The position numbers and the translations under genes were made by a program. DNA of 64,000 bases from Pseudoscleropodium purum. Lineage: Eukaryota; Streptophyta; Bryopsida; Hypnales; Brachytheciaceae. Numbering within the stretch: the stretch's first letter is position 1; each line of letters begins with the position of its first letter. The stretch spans positions 19,282,001-19,346,000 of the forward strand of contig OZ017804.1 of assembly GCA_963969395.1 (NCBI GenBank), given 5' to 3'. Shown here in pieces: positions 44,590 through 55,325 of this stretch. The notes beneath the pieces are model-generated. The model saw only the letters and a list, made by a program, of their open reading frames with translations. It made no database searches and was not told the origin of the DNA.

Positions 44590-47500
44590 AGTATACACCA
44601 AAATAGGAACGGAAACTAGTCATTAGGGAACCGGATCCGATAAGGTGGAGAAGGAAAACTCAAAATTAGCACGGAATGTGAAGTAGTGGGCCTCTTGGAT
44701 CTAATCTGGTCAGGAGTAACTAACGACGGAAACGGAATGCAACACGGATTAGGTCTAGGACCGGATTATGATGATGAACCGGATTATGATGGTAAACCGG
44801 ATTCATGATGACAAACCGGAAAGGGTCCAGGAACTATAAAAGGAGGAGCTTTCACTGTTGCACCCCCTTTTAGAAACTCGACCTTGAGCGTGCGCGGTTG
44901 AGTTTTTGGCGTTTGTGCGTTTGTGTTCTGTTTGTTTTGATTCCGGTTGAGATTGGAGAGAGAACGTGAGGAACGGGACATGCGGCTAGGAGAGAGTGAG
45001 GTAGATTCGAGGGGGAATGCCTCCGCTACGTAGGTCGAGACTAGCGAGTCCCTCTGGAGGCGAGGTGAAGCTCCGGAAAGTCATTCCGGTTATTCCCTCC
45101 ACAGAGCCGGAAAAGTCTCAACTCATGGAGGATCTCAAATCCATGGGTTGCCTCGGGTTTGCCGAGAAACCCTAGGGTTTTAGGGAGGAGAGAATGGTCA
45201 AGGAGCTCCTCGGAAAGCTGTCCAACCAGTTTGACAACACCGTGAGAGGAACTTCCGTCAGCTGGAACGAGGGAATGTGGAGAGGGGTTTACGGTTTCCG
45301 GGCAGGAGGTTTAGGGATGGCGAACCGGAAGGATGAGTTTGTCCGAGGGAAGTTCCAGGGAGCCGTCAACCCAAAGGACGGGTACGCGGTCAAGGATTGC
45401 GTGGATGACCGACACCGTCGGCTCCTGCAATTCCTGGTTCCGGTTCTTCACCCGGAAAAGCCGACTAGGGTGACGATCACCCTCGGCAACACCATTTTCG
45501 GTGCCCTCAGTGGTACCCGGAAAGTGGACTGGGCACGGATCATTTCCGATCTCGTGGCCCAGCTCGTTAGTAGGGTTGGGAAGAAAAGGGCCACTCCAGT
45601 GTGCCCTTACCTCTTCCACCTCTATCAAGAACACCAAGTCCTCACCGACATGGAGGAGAAGGTGTGGAAGACTCAGGAAGTCCTCCTGAAGTATGGGGAG
45701 TCGGAAACGGATGACGAGGCCGAATCCGATTCCGGGTCAGACCGGGAGTCGAGCGAGAAAGAGGAGGAGCCGATGCCGCCGATCAAGCGACAGAAGTTGA
45801 CGCCTCCATACAAGCGCGGGACGCCTCCCGGTCAAGACAGACCGGCCCCGGAAGAGAAACCGGAAGCCGAGAAGACCGTTTCCGAGGGAGACCTGGAAAT
45901 GCAAGATCGGTTCAACGGTCTGATCAACGTCCTCTGCAACATCAAGGCGGATTGGGAGGTCAAGCACAGGACGCTTGCGGCGATCGGAAAGTTGGTAGGT
46001 GCGCCACCGGACAGCAAGTTGGCAGAACAGGTGGCGGAGTGCATCACCAATCCGGAAGAGACCCGGAAACAGGAAGCAGAGATCCGCCGGTTGCAGGAGG
46101 AGGTGGATAACCTAAAGGCAACTCTTTTTGCCTATCGGGAAGACGTGACGGCCACCCGGGAGATGGCGGAAGAAACTCGGAAGATAGCCGAGCGAATCAA
46201 GGCGACCCTGGGAGAAACCGGAACGGCCGCCGCCAAAGCGAAGCTCTTCGACGAGAAGATCCACGAAGAGAAGAAACTATCCGGTTCCCAGATGGTCCGG
46301 ATTCTCGCCGACTTCGCTGAGCAGGTGGAGACGGTAATGGTGGAGGGGCGGAAGGCTGCGGACCGGATCGAGGAAAGCAGCTGGAAGCTGACTGGAGCGA
46401 CGTGCTCCAAGGGGATTCATCTTTCGGATATCTCGCTACCGGATATCTTTCCGGACGCGACTATTGCGAAGGATAGGAAGGATTGGACTCCGGAGTCCAA
46501 GAAGTCTACACGGGCTGAGACTCCGGGCAGGAGACCGGATATCACAATCGACCTGGAGTCTTCACCCGGATCTAACCCTGCGGAGGGGGAACGGATCCGG
46601 AACTTGAGTGAAGTCTTCGAGGAGCTGGTTCCGGAGGTCGGAAGCCCGACAATAGGATCTAGGGTTGTAGAGTAGATAGGATTTTGATTTCAGTTAGGAG
46701 TAGGAGCGGATCCGGATCCGGATCCGGCTCAACAGTATTAGGTTAGACCGGAAGTTAGATTAGGATGGCGGCGGACCCCCACGGGTTTTCCGCTCCTTTT
46801 TGTGCTTTTAGGGTTTTTACCCTTTGTATATAAATCGGTTCCTGAGATGGGAACTGGGAGTTTTTCATTTTGCAAACTTCTTGTACCTTTCTCTTCTCCT
46901 CATTGTGTGTCTCTCTCCAGCGCGACAGGATTGTATGATGTGGAGTTAGGATAGTACGAGTCGGTTTGCGAGTGATTTCTCCCCTTGGTGTTTCTTTTCC
47001 GATCCAAGGTGCATGTGAGTAGGTATCGAAGAGTTGGGAGTGAACTTAGTTCCTCAACACGTCTAGAGTTTGAGATTCCGGGTGAGAAAGCCGTTGTTAG
47101 GCTAGGCGGGTAGGGAGGGATTCCTTAGCTGCGCTAGAACTCCCGGGTGGGAAATCCGGTCGAGTGTCCGATCTCCTGTGAGGTCTCACCACCCGTATGG
47201 GTAACGGAAGAACTTTAGTTAATGTTGGAACGGACGGGTGCACTTGTAACCACCTGTCTTCGCACGGATCGGAAGTAGCATCAAGGTCGTTGTAGTACGA
47301 GAGGGTCGAGTGTGGGGTCTTTGTGTGACCTACAACCCGGATTGCTATCTGGGTTGTTGTGAAGGACCAAACCGGATCCGGATTAGCTTAGGAGTTTAGG
47401 AAGTAGGACAGTGGGTCTTCAGCCACTATAAGTCACGGAAGGAGTGGTGGGCCTACCACTCTCAAATGTAAGTGGCGACCCCTTTGATGGTGAAACAGAG

Positions 47501-47900
47501 GCAAAACTAAACCGGATAGGATTACGGATACATGATGACCATCCCGACCGGATTGGTCAGGACGGATTTCCAGGATCGGAAGTTGTGAGATCCTGGGATT
47601 TGGGTATTTGTATGGACCGGATAGTTAGTAGGACCGGAAGAAGGGGAAATCCGGTCTATAGTTATCCGGTGTGGTGGTATTTCTGGTTCTATATCTAGGA
47701 CCGGAAAGTAAGATTGGGATACTGACTGAGCTTAACTGCTTAATAGAGCTAGATACTTCACAGGATCTCGTGGGTTCGATCTTTAGAGTCACTTAGTTAT
47801 ACTCTAGAGCGATTTTTGTGAGTATAATGGGGAATTGACCTGCTCTGTGCTGCGACAGAAAGGAAGAAGTTACAACTTCCTTTAGTATTTAGGCAAGATC
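44590..47900 (+). mobile_element. CCGG-rich block, probable nested element between leader and gag
   Basis: Composition changes sharply here: the block is rich in ACCGGA and GGATCCGG words and about balanced in GC, unlike the AT-rich retroelement on both sides. Similar short words flank it (TTAGTAT near 44584 and near 47882), which may be a target duplication. TATA-like signals occur at 44836 (CTATAAAAGG) and 46826 (GTATATAAATC). It contains one long ORF (45194-46675). A CTCGTGGGTTCGATC motif near 47766 is of the kind seen close to plant LTR ends. No matching LTR pair or TIR could be proved. Confidence 0.45.
45194..46675 (+). CDS. 493-residue coiled-coil protein, retroelement accessory ORF candidate
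   Basis: The intact ORF starts MVKELLGKLSNQFDNTVRGT. Residues about 95-160 (TLGNTIFGALSGTRKVDWAR and CPYLFHLYQEH) resemble in layout the plant-transposon domain found in extra ORFs of plant gypsy-type elements; this is recall, not a search. An acidic stretch with ESDSGSDRESSEKEEE lies near residues 178-193, followed by a basic PPIKRQKLTPPYKR segment that could be a nuclear localisation signal. Residues about 280-385 are heptad-like and Glu/Lys-rich (RRLQEEVDNLKATLFAYRED), predicting a coiled coil. The absence of stops, in contrast to the surrounding gag, suggests it is younger. No integrase, reverse transcriptase or transposase is attached. Confidence 0.6.
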   Translation: MVKELLGKLSNQFDNTVRGTSVSWNEGMWRGVYGFRAGGLGMANRKDEFVRGKFQGAVNPKDGYAVKDCVDDRHRRLLQFLVPVLHPEKPTRVTITLGNTIFGALSGTRKVDWARIISDLVAQLVSRVGKKRATPVCPYLFHLYQEHQVLTDMEEKVWKTQEVLLKYGESETDDEAESDSGSDRESSEKEEEPMPPIKRQKLTPPYKRGTPPGQDRPAPEEKPEAEKTVSEGDLEMQDRFNGLINVLCNIKADWEVKHRTLAAIGKLVGAPPDSKLAEQVAECITNPEETRKQEAEIRRLQEEVDNLKATLFAYREDVTATREMAEETRKIAERIKATLGETGTAAAKAKLFDEKIHEEKKLSGSQMVRILADFAEQVETVMVEGRKAADRIEESSWKLTGATCSKGIHLSDISLPDIFPDATIAKDRKDWTPESKKSTRAETPGRRPDITIDLESSPGSNPAEGERIRNLSEVFEELVPEVGSPTIGSRVVE

Positions 47901-47989
47901 TTGAATTAGATTCGATAAGCTGTAATTTTGATGTAATTGTCTTCTCTAATTTGGATCAAAATTAGCAAGTTTAAAAAGTAGAGGAAGAA
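46676..47989 (+). other. Downstream part of the CCGG-rich block and gag leader
   Basis: No gene. GGATCCGGATCCGGATCC repeats lie near 46710. A TATA box at 46826 is followed by a pyrimidine-rich stretch (CTTTCTCTTCTCCTC), resembling a second promoter. From about 47880 the AT-rich retroelement sequence resumes. Confidence 0.4.
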
Positions 47990-50076
47990 ATGGCAACCCC
48001 TGTGGCTCAAACCCTAGTAGTGATGAGGCCTGGTGATGAAGGTGATAGACCTTCATCACTCATGCCATTTCCGATTTTTCATAGCTGAATAGGTGATGAC
48101 CTAGATAATCATGTATACCAATTTTGGACATGTTGCAATGCCAACAATGCACGAACAAAGACTCATTTTTTGAGCATTTTCCCTAGCAAGTTATACAACC
48201 AAGCTAATAATTGGTTTCAAAAACAACCAGTAGGACATTTTACAACATGGACTGGTTTGAGGGATGCATTTTTAGCTCATTTCCGCCTAGTAGCTTATCA
48301 AGAAAAATTATTTGAAAAATTAGCAGGATTGCATATGGCAAGTGGGGAATGGATAGATAGCTATTATGGTCGATTAGAAGAAATTATGCTTTGACTACCA
48401 AATCATGATTATCCGGATGCTCATTTTATGTGTCAATTCATAATTAGGTTATATCCACCCAAATTAAAAGCATTTGTATAAGAAATAAGTCTTGCTGATT
48501 TACCAACGTCCTACCAAAGAGCAAAATTATGGGGGGAGGTGCACTTAGGTAAAACATATATAAATCCTAATGTAGTGCAACCTAGTTATCTTGACCAAAT
48601 TGGAGTGAAAAGAGAGGATATAGCAAGTAATAATCTTCCCAATTATATACAACCGAGCTATGCTAGTGTGATACCAATGGCCTCGAATCAAGTGGCCCCA
48701 ATTGTTCTTGTAGAACCTAATAGGGTGAACCAAATTGGGATTCTTCTGCAATAAGCTCAACTAGTTGCAAAGAAAGCCAATTTGGCAGTTGAAGCCCAAT
48801 TAATAGAAATAACAAAACAAATAGGAAATTTACAAGTAAGGGTGATTGCAAGAAACACTTGTCCTTTTTGGGTGTCCCCTTGCCTTTGGACAGATGAATT
48901 TTGCTCATAACTTTTATGTCATTTGTTTATTTGGCATGAAATTTAGAATGAAGGTACATAAAATAGTTTTACACATTGAGTAATTTTTTCAAAATTATTA
49001 AAATTATTTTACTATTTTTGAACTACCCCAATTGGATGTCTACTTTGGCCATTTTGGAGGTTTTGAGTCCTATTTTTGACCCAAAAATGAAAATTTGAAG
49101 CTCAAAATTGGTATACAAGGAAATCTTCTATAGTTACACAAGTCTATAAAATAATTTCTAAAAATAAAAAACTATCCACCTTCCATATGTGCTCAAGATG
49201 TCCACCTTTGTACAAGTGTAGAAAATACAATTCTTTTTTCCTCGTAATGAAATTGGTAGAGATGGAGAATCTTTAAGTTAGGAAAAAATGAATTTTTCAT
49301 TTTTTTTTTCAATTTTTTACTAGTTTTTAAGAATGAAATTCCAAAGTACCTATTTTCTTGCATTTTTCAATACTCTTTGACTAAGCATAATTTTTAGAGA
49401 TAAATTTTTTGAGGTCTGAATTTTTTGAGACTTAAGTTTTTCAATGCTTTATAAGTTATCCATATTTTATTTCATTTAAAAAAACTTTATTTAAAAAATC
49501 ATAGTATTCTTCAATTTTGATCATTTTGACCCAAAATTGACAAGTGTTTCTTGCAATGACCCTTAAATATGGCCAAAACCTCGGAAAAGAAAGGCTAATC
49601 AAATAATGACCATGCTCATATTTGGTGTATAAATTGTAGGGGGCATGGGCACATCTTGCCCATCACCACCAAATCAACCACCTAAGTGTAGTTTTTGTGG
49701 TAGTAAGTATAAAACAATATTATGTAGGAATATGCAAGCTAGTTTAATAAATCATGCTAATAATCAAAATAAAAGTAGTCAAGTCTATCAAGTTGATTCT
49801 AATCCAAATAATTTTCCAAATAATTATACAAATTGGGGAAACAATCAAAATTGGGGTAATAATTTTAATTGGAATAATAATTATAAATGCCCTAGAAGGA
49901 GGAATTTTAATCAAAATTATAATCCACCTAATTTTGTTAATTCAAATTTTAAACTAAATAATTTTAATAATGGTGGATATAATAATAATCCAAATAAGTT
50001 TAATTCTCAAATGCCAACTAGGAATAACCAAGTAGAGTTGTCACATTATACAAGTTTGGATCATCGGACGGGATGA
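47990..50076 (+). pseudogene. gag of the Tat/Athila-like element, broken by stops and a MITE
   Basis: From ATG 47990 one frame gives MATPVAQTLVVMRPGDEGDR and then the retrotransposon gag core (KLYNQANNWFQKQPVGHFTT, WIDSYYGRLEEI). Stops interrupt at about 48084 (TGA), 48392 (TGA), 48479 (TAA) and 48752 (TAA). The 725-bp MITE at 48839 splits the gene. After it come a degenerate zinc-knuckle stretch (WCINCRGHGH) and the Asn-rich tail (NNFPNNYTNWGNNQNWGNNF) usual in this lineage. Pol is absent: the next block begins shortly after 50050. Confidence 0.8.
48839..49563. mobile_element. Tc1/mariner-type MITE inserted in gag
   Basis: The 725-bp element is flanked by TA (48837-48838 and 49564-49565). 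The 25-bp terminal repeats at 48839-48863 and 49539-49563 match at 24 of 25 bases; they begin AGGGTGATTGCAAGAAACAC on the left. A looser match (TTTTGGGT) continues inward. The gag frame resumes on the far side, so the insertion postdates the retroelement. No transposase is encoded. The termini differ from Stowaway. Confidence 0.85.
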
Positions 50077-50269
50077 ATGGATGGGTAGTCCGTTGGATGG
50101 CTTTTAGAATTTTGGGCTAAAAATTTTGGCAAGGTAAAAAAAATTACCATGAGTTACGTTTATTGGATGACATAGCAATCCACGCTAGAGTTTGGGTGTG
50201 GATGCTATGGCCGTTGACATGGACAAGCAAAAACTTCAAAGTCAAAGATGCGGACTAAATCAGGCCAGG

Positions 50270-50425
50270 GTTGACACGACGTCCGGACGCGGACGCTATG
50301 TCCATAGCATCCGCTGACATTCGCGGTCCCGGCGGACGCAACGTCCGTTGGAATCGCCCCGTCCGCCCCGTCCGTTTTGACGGCCCTATTTCCCCTGACC
50401 GCCCTACCCAAACTGCCCCGCGGTC
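50270..50425. repeat. Left GTCCGCC-rich arm with a hairpin
   Basis: It contains CGCCCCGTCCGCCCCGTCCG and related words. A 12-bp stem, GCGGACGCTATG (50289-50300) against CATAGCATCCGC (50303-50314), has one mismatch and a 2-base loop. Confidence 0.7.
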
Positions 50426-50816
50426 ACTCCCTTAAAACAATTAAATGTTAAATGAAGTGCAATGGTTCGCGATTTGTTATTAAAACAATGTCTCTTATAA
50501 GTTGAAAGATTATAAAGTTTGACGATGAGTCCATGATAGTCTTGAAACTATGAAAAAATTTCAATTCATTTTCAGAAGGCAAACTAAAAAAGTTTGTGAC
50601 TTCAAATATATATATATACTATTTAAAAAATCAAAATCAACACAAATACAAACATAATCAATATGGGCAAAATGTATTCAATTTAATATAGAATACCATA
50701 CATTGTGCACATTTGGCTAATTGCACATATAATTTTTTTTCATTCCAACTCTATATTTCTAAACTAATTTTTAATGCCTATATAACCTATTCAACTACTA
50801 CTTCTGCACTACTAAT

Positions 50817-52310
50817 CTAATATAAATGGTGGAAATGTTCATCTGGCATTGGCCAACGATATGTATTAGAGAATCGCGTAATCACATGGGCCAAACTAGT
50901 ATTTTCATCGTCAGTCTTCGAAGAAATGCACTTCAAGTAAGCATAAAACACTTTTGCAAAGTCATGAAAGGCAAATTGTGTCGCACTAGGTGTTTTTCGT
51001 AGCAAGTTGAAATACGCCTTTGACATGTTGTTTCCATTCATCCGCCGAGCAATTTTTTAAATGGCATACTCTTCCGACTTATGTGAATACATCGGAATGA
51101 CTTCCACATCTGCACCTGCTTTATGCAAATATGCAATACGTGGATCCACCCACCATCTCCTCTGCAAAGTTTGTTTCATCTCATCTGCTGATGTGAATGT
51201 GTACAAAGACTTCATTGGCTGAGAAGTTAAGGTGGTCATGCCCCAATCACAAACTCCAATGTACACACGTGATTCATCCTTTGGAAAATGCAACAAGATG
51301 TTGTCTAGAGAAAGATCATTGTGCAAATGTCCAACAAGATGCACTGCATACATTATATGTATAAACGCCCATGTCAACTCCGTGCGCTTCTTCCGATATC
51401 GCTCTAAACGGTGAGCTTTTACAACCTCCTCTTCGGTTGGATTTGTATACATCAAACGGATTTGAATGTTGTCTGGATAGTCCTTATCCATATTCAACGT
51501 TTGTCGAAGAGTTTCACCATTCCACCCATACGCATAACCTTCACACGTTGTTCCGTACACTGCAGCAAACCGTATCACACCCGCGTGTGGAATTCGAACA
51601 GCCATTGATTCGTTTTGATGTTCTAACTTTGCAAGATCGGGTCGAGTTTGGTGGTGAATGAATTTCTTTGCCACAAACTCCCAATAAGGAAGTATTCTTG
51701 AACATCCTTCAATACGAACCTTTCGAATCGTTGCATATCCACCTCTCATCGTTCTATCATCAACAACAATCGCGCGTGCTGTATCTGGAAGTGCTATGAG
51801 GTGTCGTTTGTTCCTTTCCGCTTCAGCAACTCCATCATTGCTTTTCCACCAACCAATTGAACCAACTCGATTGTGCTTTTTGGCGAATGGAGCACATCGC
51901 CCCCTAAACAAGTTCGCTTTTAGAATCACTTCTTCAAACTGGGCGTCATTGGGTCGATATTCCTTGCCATATTTAACCAAAATGACTTTGGAATTCCACA
52001 AAGCGTCATGAACCTTGTTCTCCAAACATTTGGTGAAGTGCGTTTTATACATTTCGTCATGCCACTTCGCTACATTCAATGCATCCAACAACATCTGTGT
52101 CATGTCTACCTTGAATTTAGACACGCACTCCTCTTGATATCTGATGTACTTATTGTCTAAAGACAATGTTGTTTCCGATTCATAAAATTGAACGATGCGC
52201 TCGATCATGAATTTCTTGCATTCTTCCGAAGGACTTTGGCGGGCTACCTCCAAGTTTGATGGTTCCTCTCCATGTTTTAGCTTCGCAACCTTCTTCTTCC
52301 CGTTCGGCAT
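50817..52310 (-). CDS. Atypical protein kinase-like protein (one probable C-terminal frameshift)
   Basis: The main frame runs 417 codons from ATG 52310 (MPNGKKKVAK) to a stop at 51057. A glycine-rich loop RGGYATIRKV lies at residues 189-198 and the VAIK-type lysine is in EFVAKKF (215-216). The catalytic loop is HNDLSLDN with H330, D332 and N337, and the metal-binding motif is DWG at 355-357. The usual catalytic-loop lysine is replaced by Ser334 and DFG by DWG, so activity is uncertain. Directly after the stop another frame (51041-50817) continues with MNGNNMSKAYFNLL to EHFHHLY, so a one-base indel near 51050 probably removed about 75 C-terminal residues. About 190 N-terminal residues are not recognised. 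It shares strand and probably element with the CxxC protein downstream of 54746. It could be a captured host kinase or an element-encoded factor. Confidence 0.7.
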
Positions 52311-52518
52311 CGTGACAAATGAAATTGATATAGATCAAATTTTTTAATTTGAAATTGAATTCACGCACAAGTGTCCAAAAAATTGGTAACAAGGGGGCCC
52401 CAATAAACCACTTTTGCCTTGCCTCGGAAAGGAGCCAATGGAGGATGAACCACCAAGCTCTCCACTCCACCTTGCATTCACAAGGGGCAAAGCAAAAGTG
52501 ACAATGCGGATGGCCCCA

Positions 52519-52890
52519 AACCGTCCGCCCGATCGGACGGCCACGGGCGGACAAATCTGCTGTTCGCCTGATCCGACGGGCAGCGGCAGACGGCCCGTCC
52601 GCCCCATCGGACGGCCCCAAACCGACCGCTTGATTGGACGGGCTGCGGCTGGCGGACGCATCAGCCGTCCGCCTCCTCGAAACCCTACAGCCACGTCCGC
52701 CCGATCGGACGGCCACGGGCGGACAAATCTGCCGTCCATCCGATCCGACGGGCAGCGGCGGACGGCCCGTCCACCCCATCGGACGGGCCACGAGTGGCGG
52801 ACGCATCGGCCATCCGCCTCCCCGAAACCCTCGAGCCCCGTCCGCCCGATCGGACGGCCACGGGCAAACAAATCAAGCGTCCGCCCGATC
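52519..52890. repeat. GC-rich tandem repeats upstream of the kinase gene
   Basis: Three units begin CGTCCGCCCGATCGGACGGC at about 52520, 52695 and 52839, with periods of about 175 and 145 bp. The tract is rich in CGGACGG/CCGTCCG and sits 200 bp upstream of the kinase start codon, so it could include its promoter. Several long overlapping frames on both strands arise only from the repeat. Confidence 0.85.
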
Positions 52891-53485
52891 CGATTTATTT
52901 TCCATATTTTAAAATGGAATCTAAAGAAGAACCACTAATTGTCTAATTTGGGCATTTCTTCATACCAATAAGAAATCATTTTAGTTTTTAGCAATCGTTG
53001 AATGAAAAATTAAAAAATTTCAAATATTCAAATAATTCAATCTTTTATAAATTAATTAGAAATACATTTATACCATTTACAAGTTTCTAAATGTAATAAA
53101 TACACAACAATAATTTCAAAATACACACCATGCTAGTACATATTTAACCTTGAATGCTAAATTCAAAAATAGACATAATATGATTCTTACAAAATTACAT
53201 TTCTTCATATTTTTATTATTTATCAAAGTCGCTTATAGCCTTCTACATCAACGCTATTATAAAATAATACAATGATGTCTTCAACAATATGCTTGCCTAC
53301 ATATATACTTGGTGTACACTATTACACAACACTTTTTGAAAAAGTGAACAAAATTGTTGTTCAAAATTGTTCTATTCATTTAAAATTTTGTACTACTTCT
53401 ACCAATCTAGTGCTCTATACTTGTCGTGAGAGTAAAAATGAGAAAATGGAGCAAATACATGCTCACTATATACTTGCATGTTTTT
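52891..53485. other. AT-rich spacer
   Basis: AT-rich sequence between the GC-rich repeat tract and the 3' end of the CxxC/Gly-Tyr-Ser gene. No supported gene. Confidence 0.45.
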
Positions 53486-54746
53486 TTATTCGGAATCGGA
53501 ATCGAATTCAAATTGTTGACCGCTGCCTCTTTTTTGTCCTCCAATGAACGGACCACCTCCGTAGTTTCCGTGATATCCACTCGGTGCACCTCCTTGTCCA
53601 TAGTTTGAACCTCCAAAAGTAGGAGGAGGAACCGGAGTTGTAGGCTCTGATCCTCTTTCATTTGAAGCCCATAATAAGAGGCCCCATGATGCCCGTATGA
53701 ATCACTTCTAGTTGATCCCGGATAGTATTGGGCGCTTCCGTGAAGAGAGCAACTATACTGCGGGGTTACATGGCTTCCTCCACTATCTTCGGAGCCCACT
53801 TGAGTGGGCGTTGTATAATATGAACTAGATTCACTAGACCTACCATAGTGCGTGTTGCCATAGCTACCTGCTCCACCTTGAGAGCCAATTTCAGGGGGAG
53901 TGCCATAATGAGAACCAACTGCACTTGAACCACCATAATGCGTGGATCCATAGTTCCATCTTCCACCTTCATATCTATTTTGAGGATCGTAACTAGAGTA
54001 TGAACCACCTCTTTCTTGTTCAGATTCTCGTGTTCCATGTTCATGTCTGTAGGACCCACCATGCCTATCTTGCCGTCCACGATCTTGAAGGCTTCTGCGT
54101 GTTGTCTCTTGCATTTGTTGTTCGAATTCAATTCGTTCTCGTTCTTCTACCGCTCGTGCCTAACTCCAAATGTGACAGGCGCTTGCATATTATTGTCATC
54201 ATCGTCATCTGTCCACGCATCTTCAACATCTCGTAAAACAACTGAAGGTTGTTGTAGATAACCTCGATTGGACCACTCTGGCATGCAATCGCTTGCACCC
54301 CTCCACTGTGTATCTATAACGGCATCCGTGCGCGTATAGTTCTCCACATTGCGACCTGTAGCGGTACGCCAGTCTACGTCCTTGTGGAGTACAATCTCTG
54401 CCCAAACCATTGCCATAACATTATAATTTATTATATTTGGTTTGGCACTTTTAATGCCAAGAACTCGATGCACTTGTGTGTATCGTTGTTTGAAGTGCTC
54501 ACTTTGGCACGTAGACATTTGTCCTTCCCAACGTGGCGCTTGGTGCTCTACACGTTCACGTCGCCAAAGTTTTTGAATGTGAGTCATTTTCACATACTTC
54601 TTGCACATTGAGCAATCCCACACTCTTGTTGGTTCTTCTTCCCATCCCGGTTCACCCACGTACAATGGATCGGCCCAAGCATCCCAATCGAACAATTGGG
54701 GTCTTCCCTTTCGACTACTTTTTTTGGGTGTTTTATTTTTCGGCAT
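53486..54746 (-). pseudogene. CxxC, Gly/Tyr/Ser-rich protein with frameshifts
   Basis: The gene starts at ATG 54746 (MPKNKTPKKSSRKGRPQLFD). A possible metal-binding segment is WDCSMCKKYVKMTHIQKLWR, with a CxxC and a downstream His, reminiscent of transposon DNA-binding fingers but not a clean BED pattern. An acidic DDDDDNN stretch follows near 54190. Near 54150 the frame must shift to reach a long low-complexity tract rich in Gly, Tyr and Ser (YGSTHYGGSSAVGSHYG). Near 53650 a second shift leads to a proline/glycine segment and the acidic end FEFDSDSE with TAA at 53486. Coherent composition across both shifts indicates one original protein of about 410 residues. Short introns are a less likely explanation. 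The family is unknown. Confidence 0.55.
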
Positions 54747-55039
54747 GATGAAGCCGAAGCAAAGAGAATGGAACAATTAGAAAGTTTAAGAACCAAAATT
54801 TTGATTTAATTAATTAATTAAAATTTTACAAGCGTGAAATTTGTGAAAATTTGTAACAATGCCACAACAATCGTTCACTCAAAGCGGAAGGGGCGCGCAG
54901 AGCTTCCAATGCACTGGTCCACCCACTCCAAAAGAGAACGATTGTTCGGAATGAGTCGTCCACCTCCCCATATATATATGTGGACGCCACAAGGCAGACG
55001 TTCAGATCATGTGGGTCACATCAGTCCGCGTGTCAATTG

Positions 55040-55258
55040 GACGGCCGTATTGGGGCGGACCGGGCGGACAGGGCGAACTCCGGATCGGGTGGACAAGGCG
55101 GACAGAGGACGGGCGGACGGATATCGCGGCGGACGGGGCGGACAAGGCGGACCGGGCGGACGGGTATCGGGGCGGACAGGGCGAACTCCGGATCGGGTGG
55201 ACAAGGCGGACGGGCGGACGTATATTGTGGCAGACGGGGCGGACAAGGCGGACGGCTC
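55040..55258. repeat. Right GGCGGAC-rich arm
   Basis: At least ten GGCGGAC words occur here. A direct duplication with a period of about 108 bp carries GGGCGAACTCCGGATCGGGT at both 55071 and 55179. All long frames on both strands in this tract are products of the repeat. Confidence 0.85.
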
Positions 55259-55325
55259 ATCTTAAACCCTAAACCTAATGAAGCAAATTGTTCTTTTTTC
55301 AAAATCCCACGGTATAGATGTTTAA

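Larger units (their letters stand above)
50200..55260 (-). mobile_element. Candidate novel element: kinase and CxxC-protein cassette between inverted GTCCGCC/GGCGGAC arms
   Basis: The left arm (about 50270-50425) carries GTCCGCC/GTCCG words on the plus strand. The right arm (about 55040-55258) carries a dense GGCGGAC array, the same word in the opposite orientation. Between them two genes read on the minus strand (kinase-like 50817-52310; CxxC/Gly-Tyr-Ser protein 53486-54746), separated by a third GGACGG-rich repeat tract. The block cuts off the gag of the element to its left. Inverted subterminal arrays are a feature of several DNA-transposon superfamilies, but no transposase, terminal repeat or target duplication could be demonstrated, so mobility is inferred. 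Confidence 0.45.

Noticed and set aside
52344..52938. Long overlapping Arg/Pro/Gly-rich ORFs on both strands
   Set aside because: They are generated by the GC-rich CGGACGG tandem repeat; frames exist on both strands at once and none has protein-like composition.
54980..55272. Several overlapping Gly/Asp/Arg-rich ORFs in the right arm
   Set aside because: Products of the GGCGGAC array, open in several frames and on both strands.
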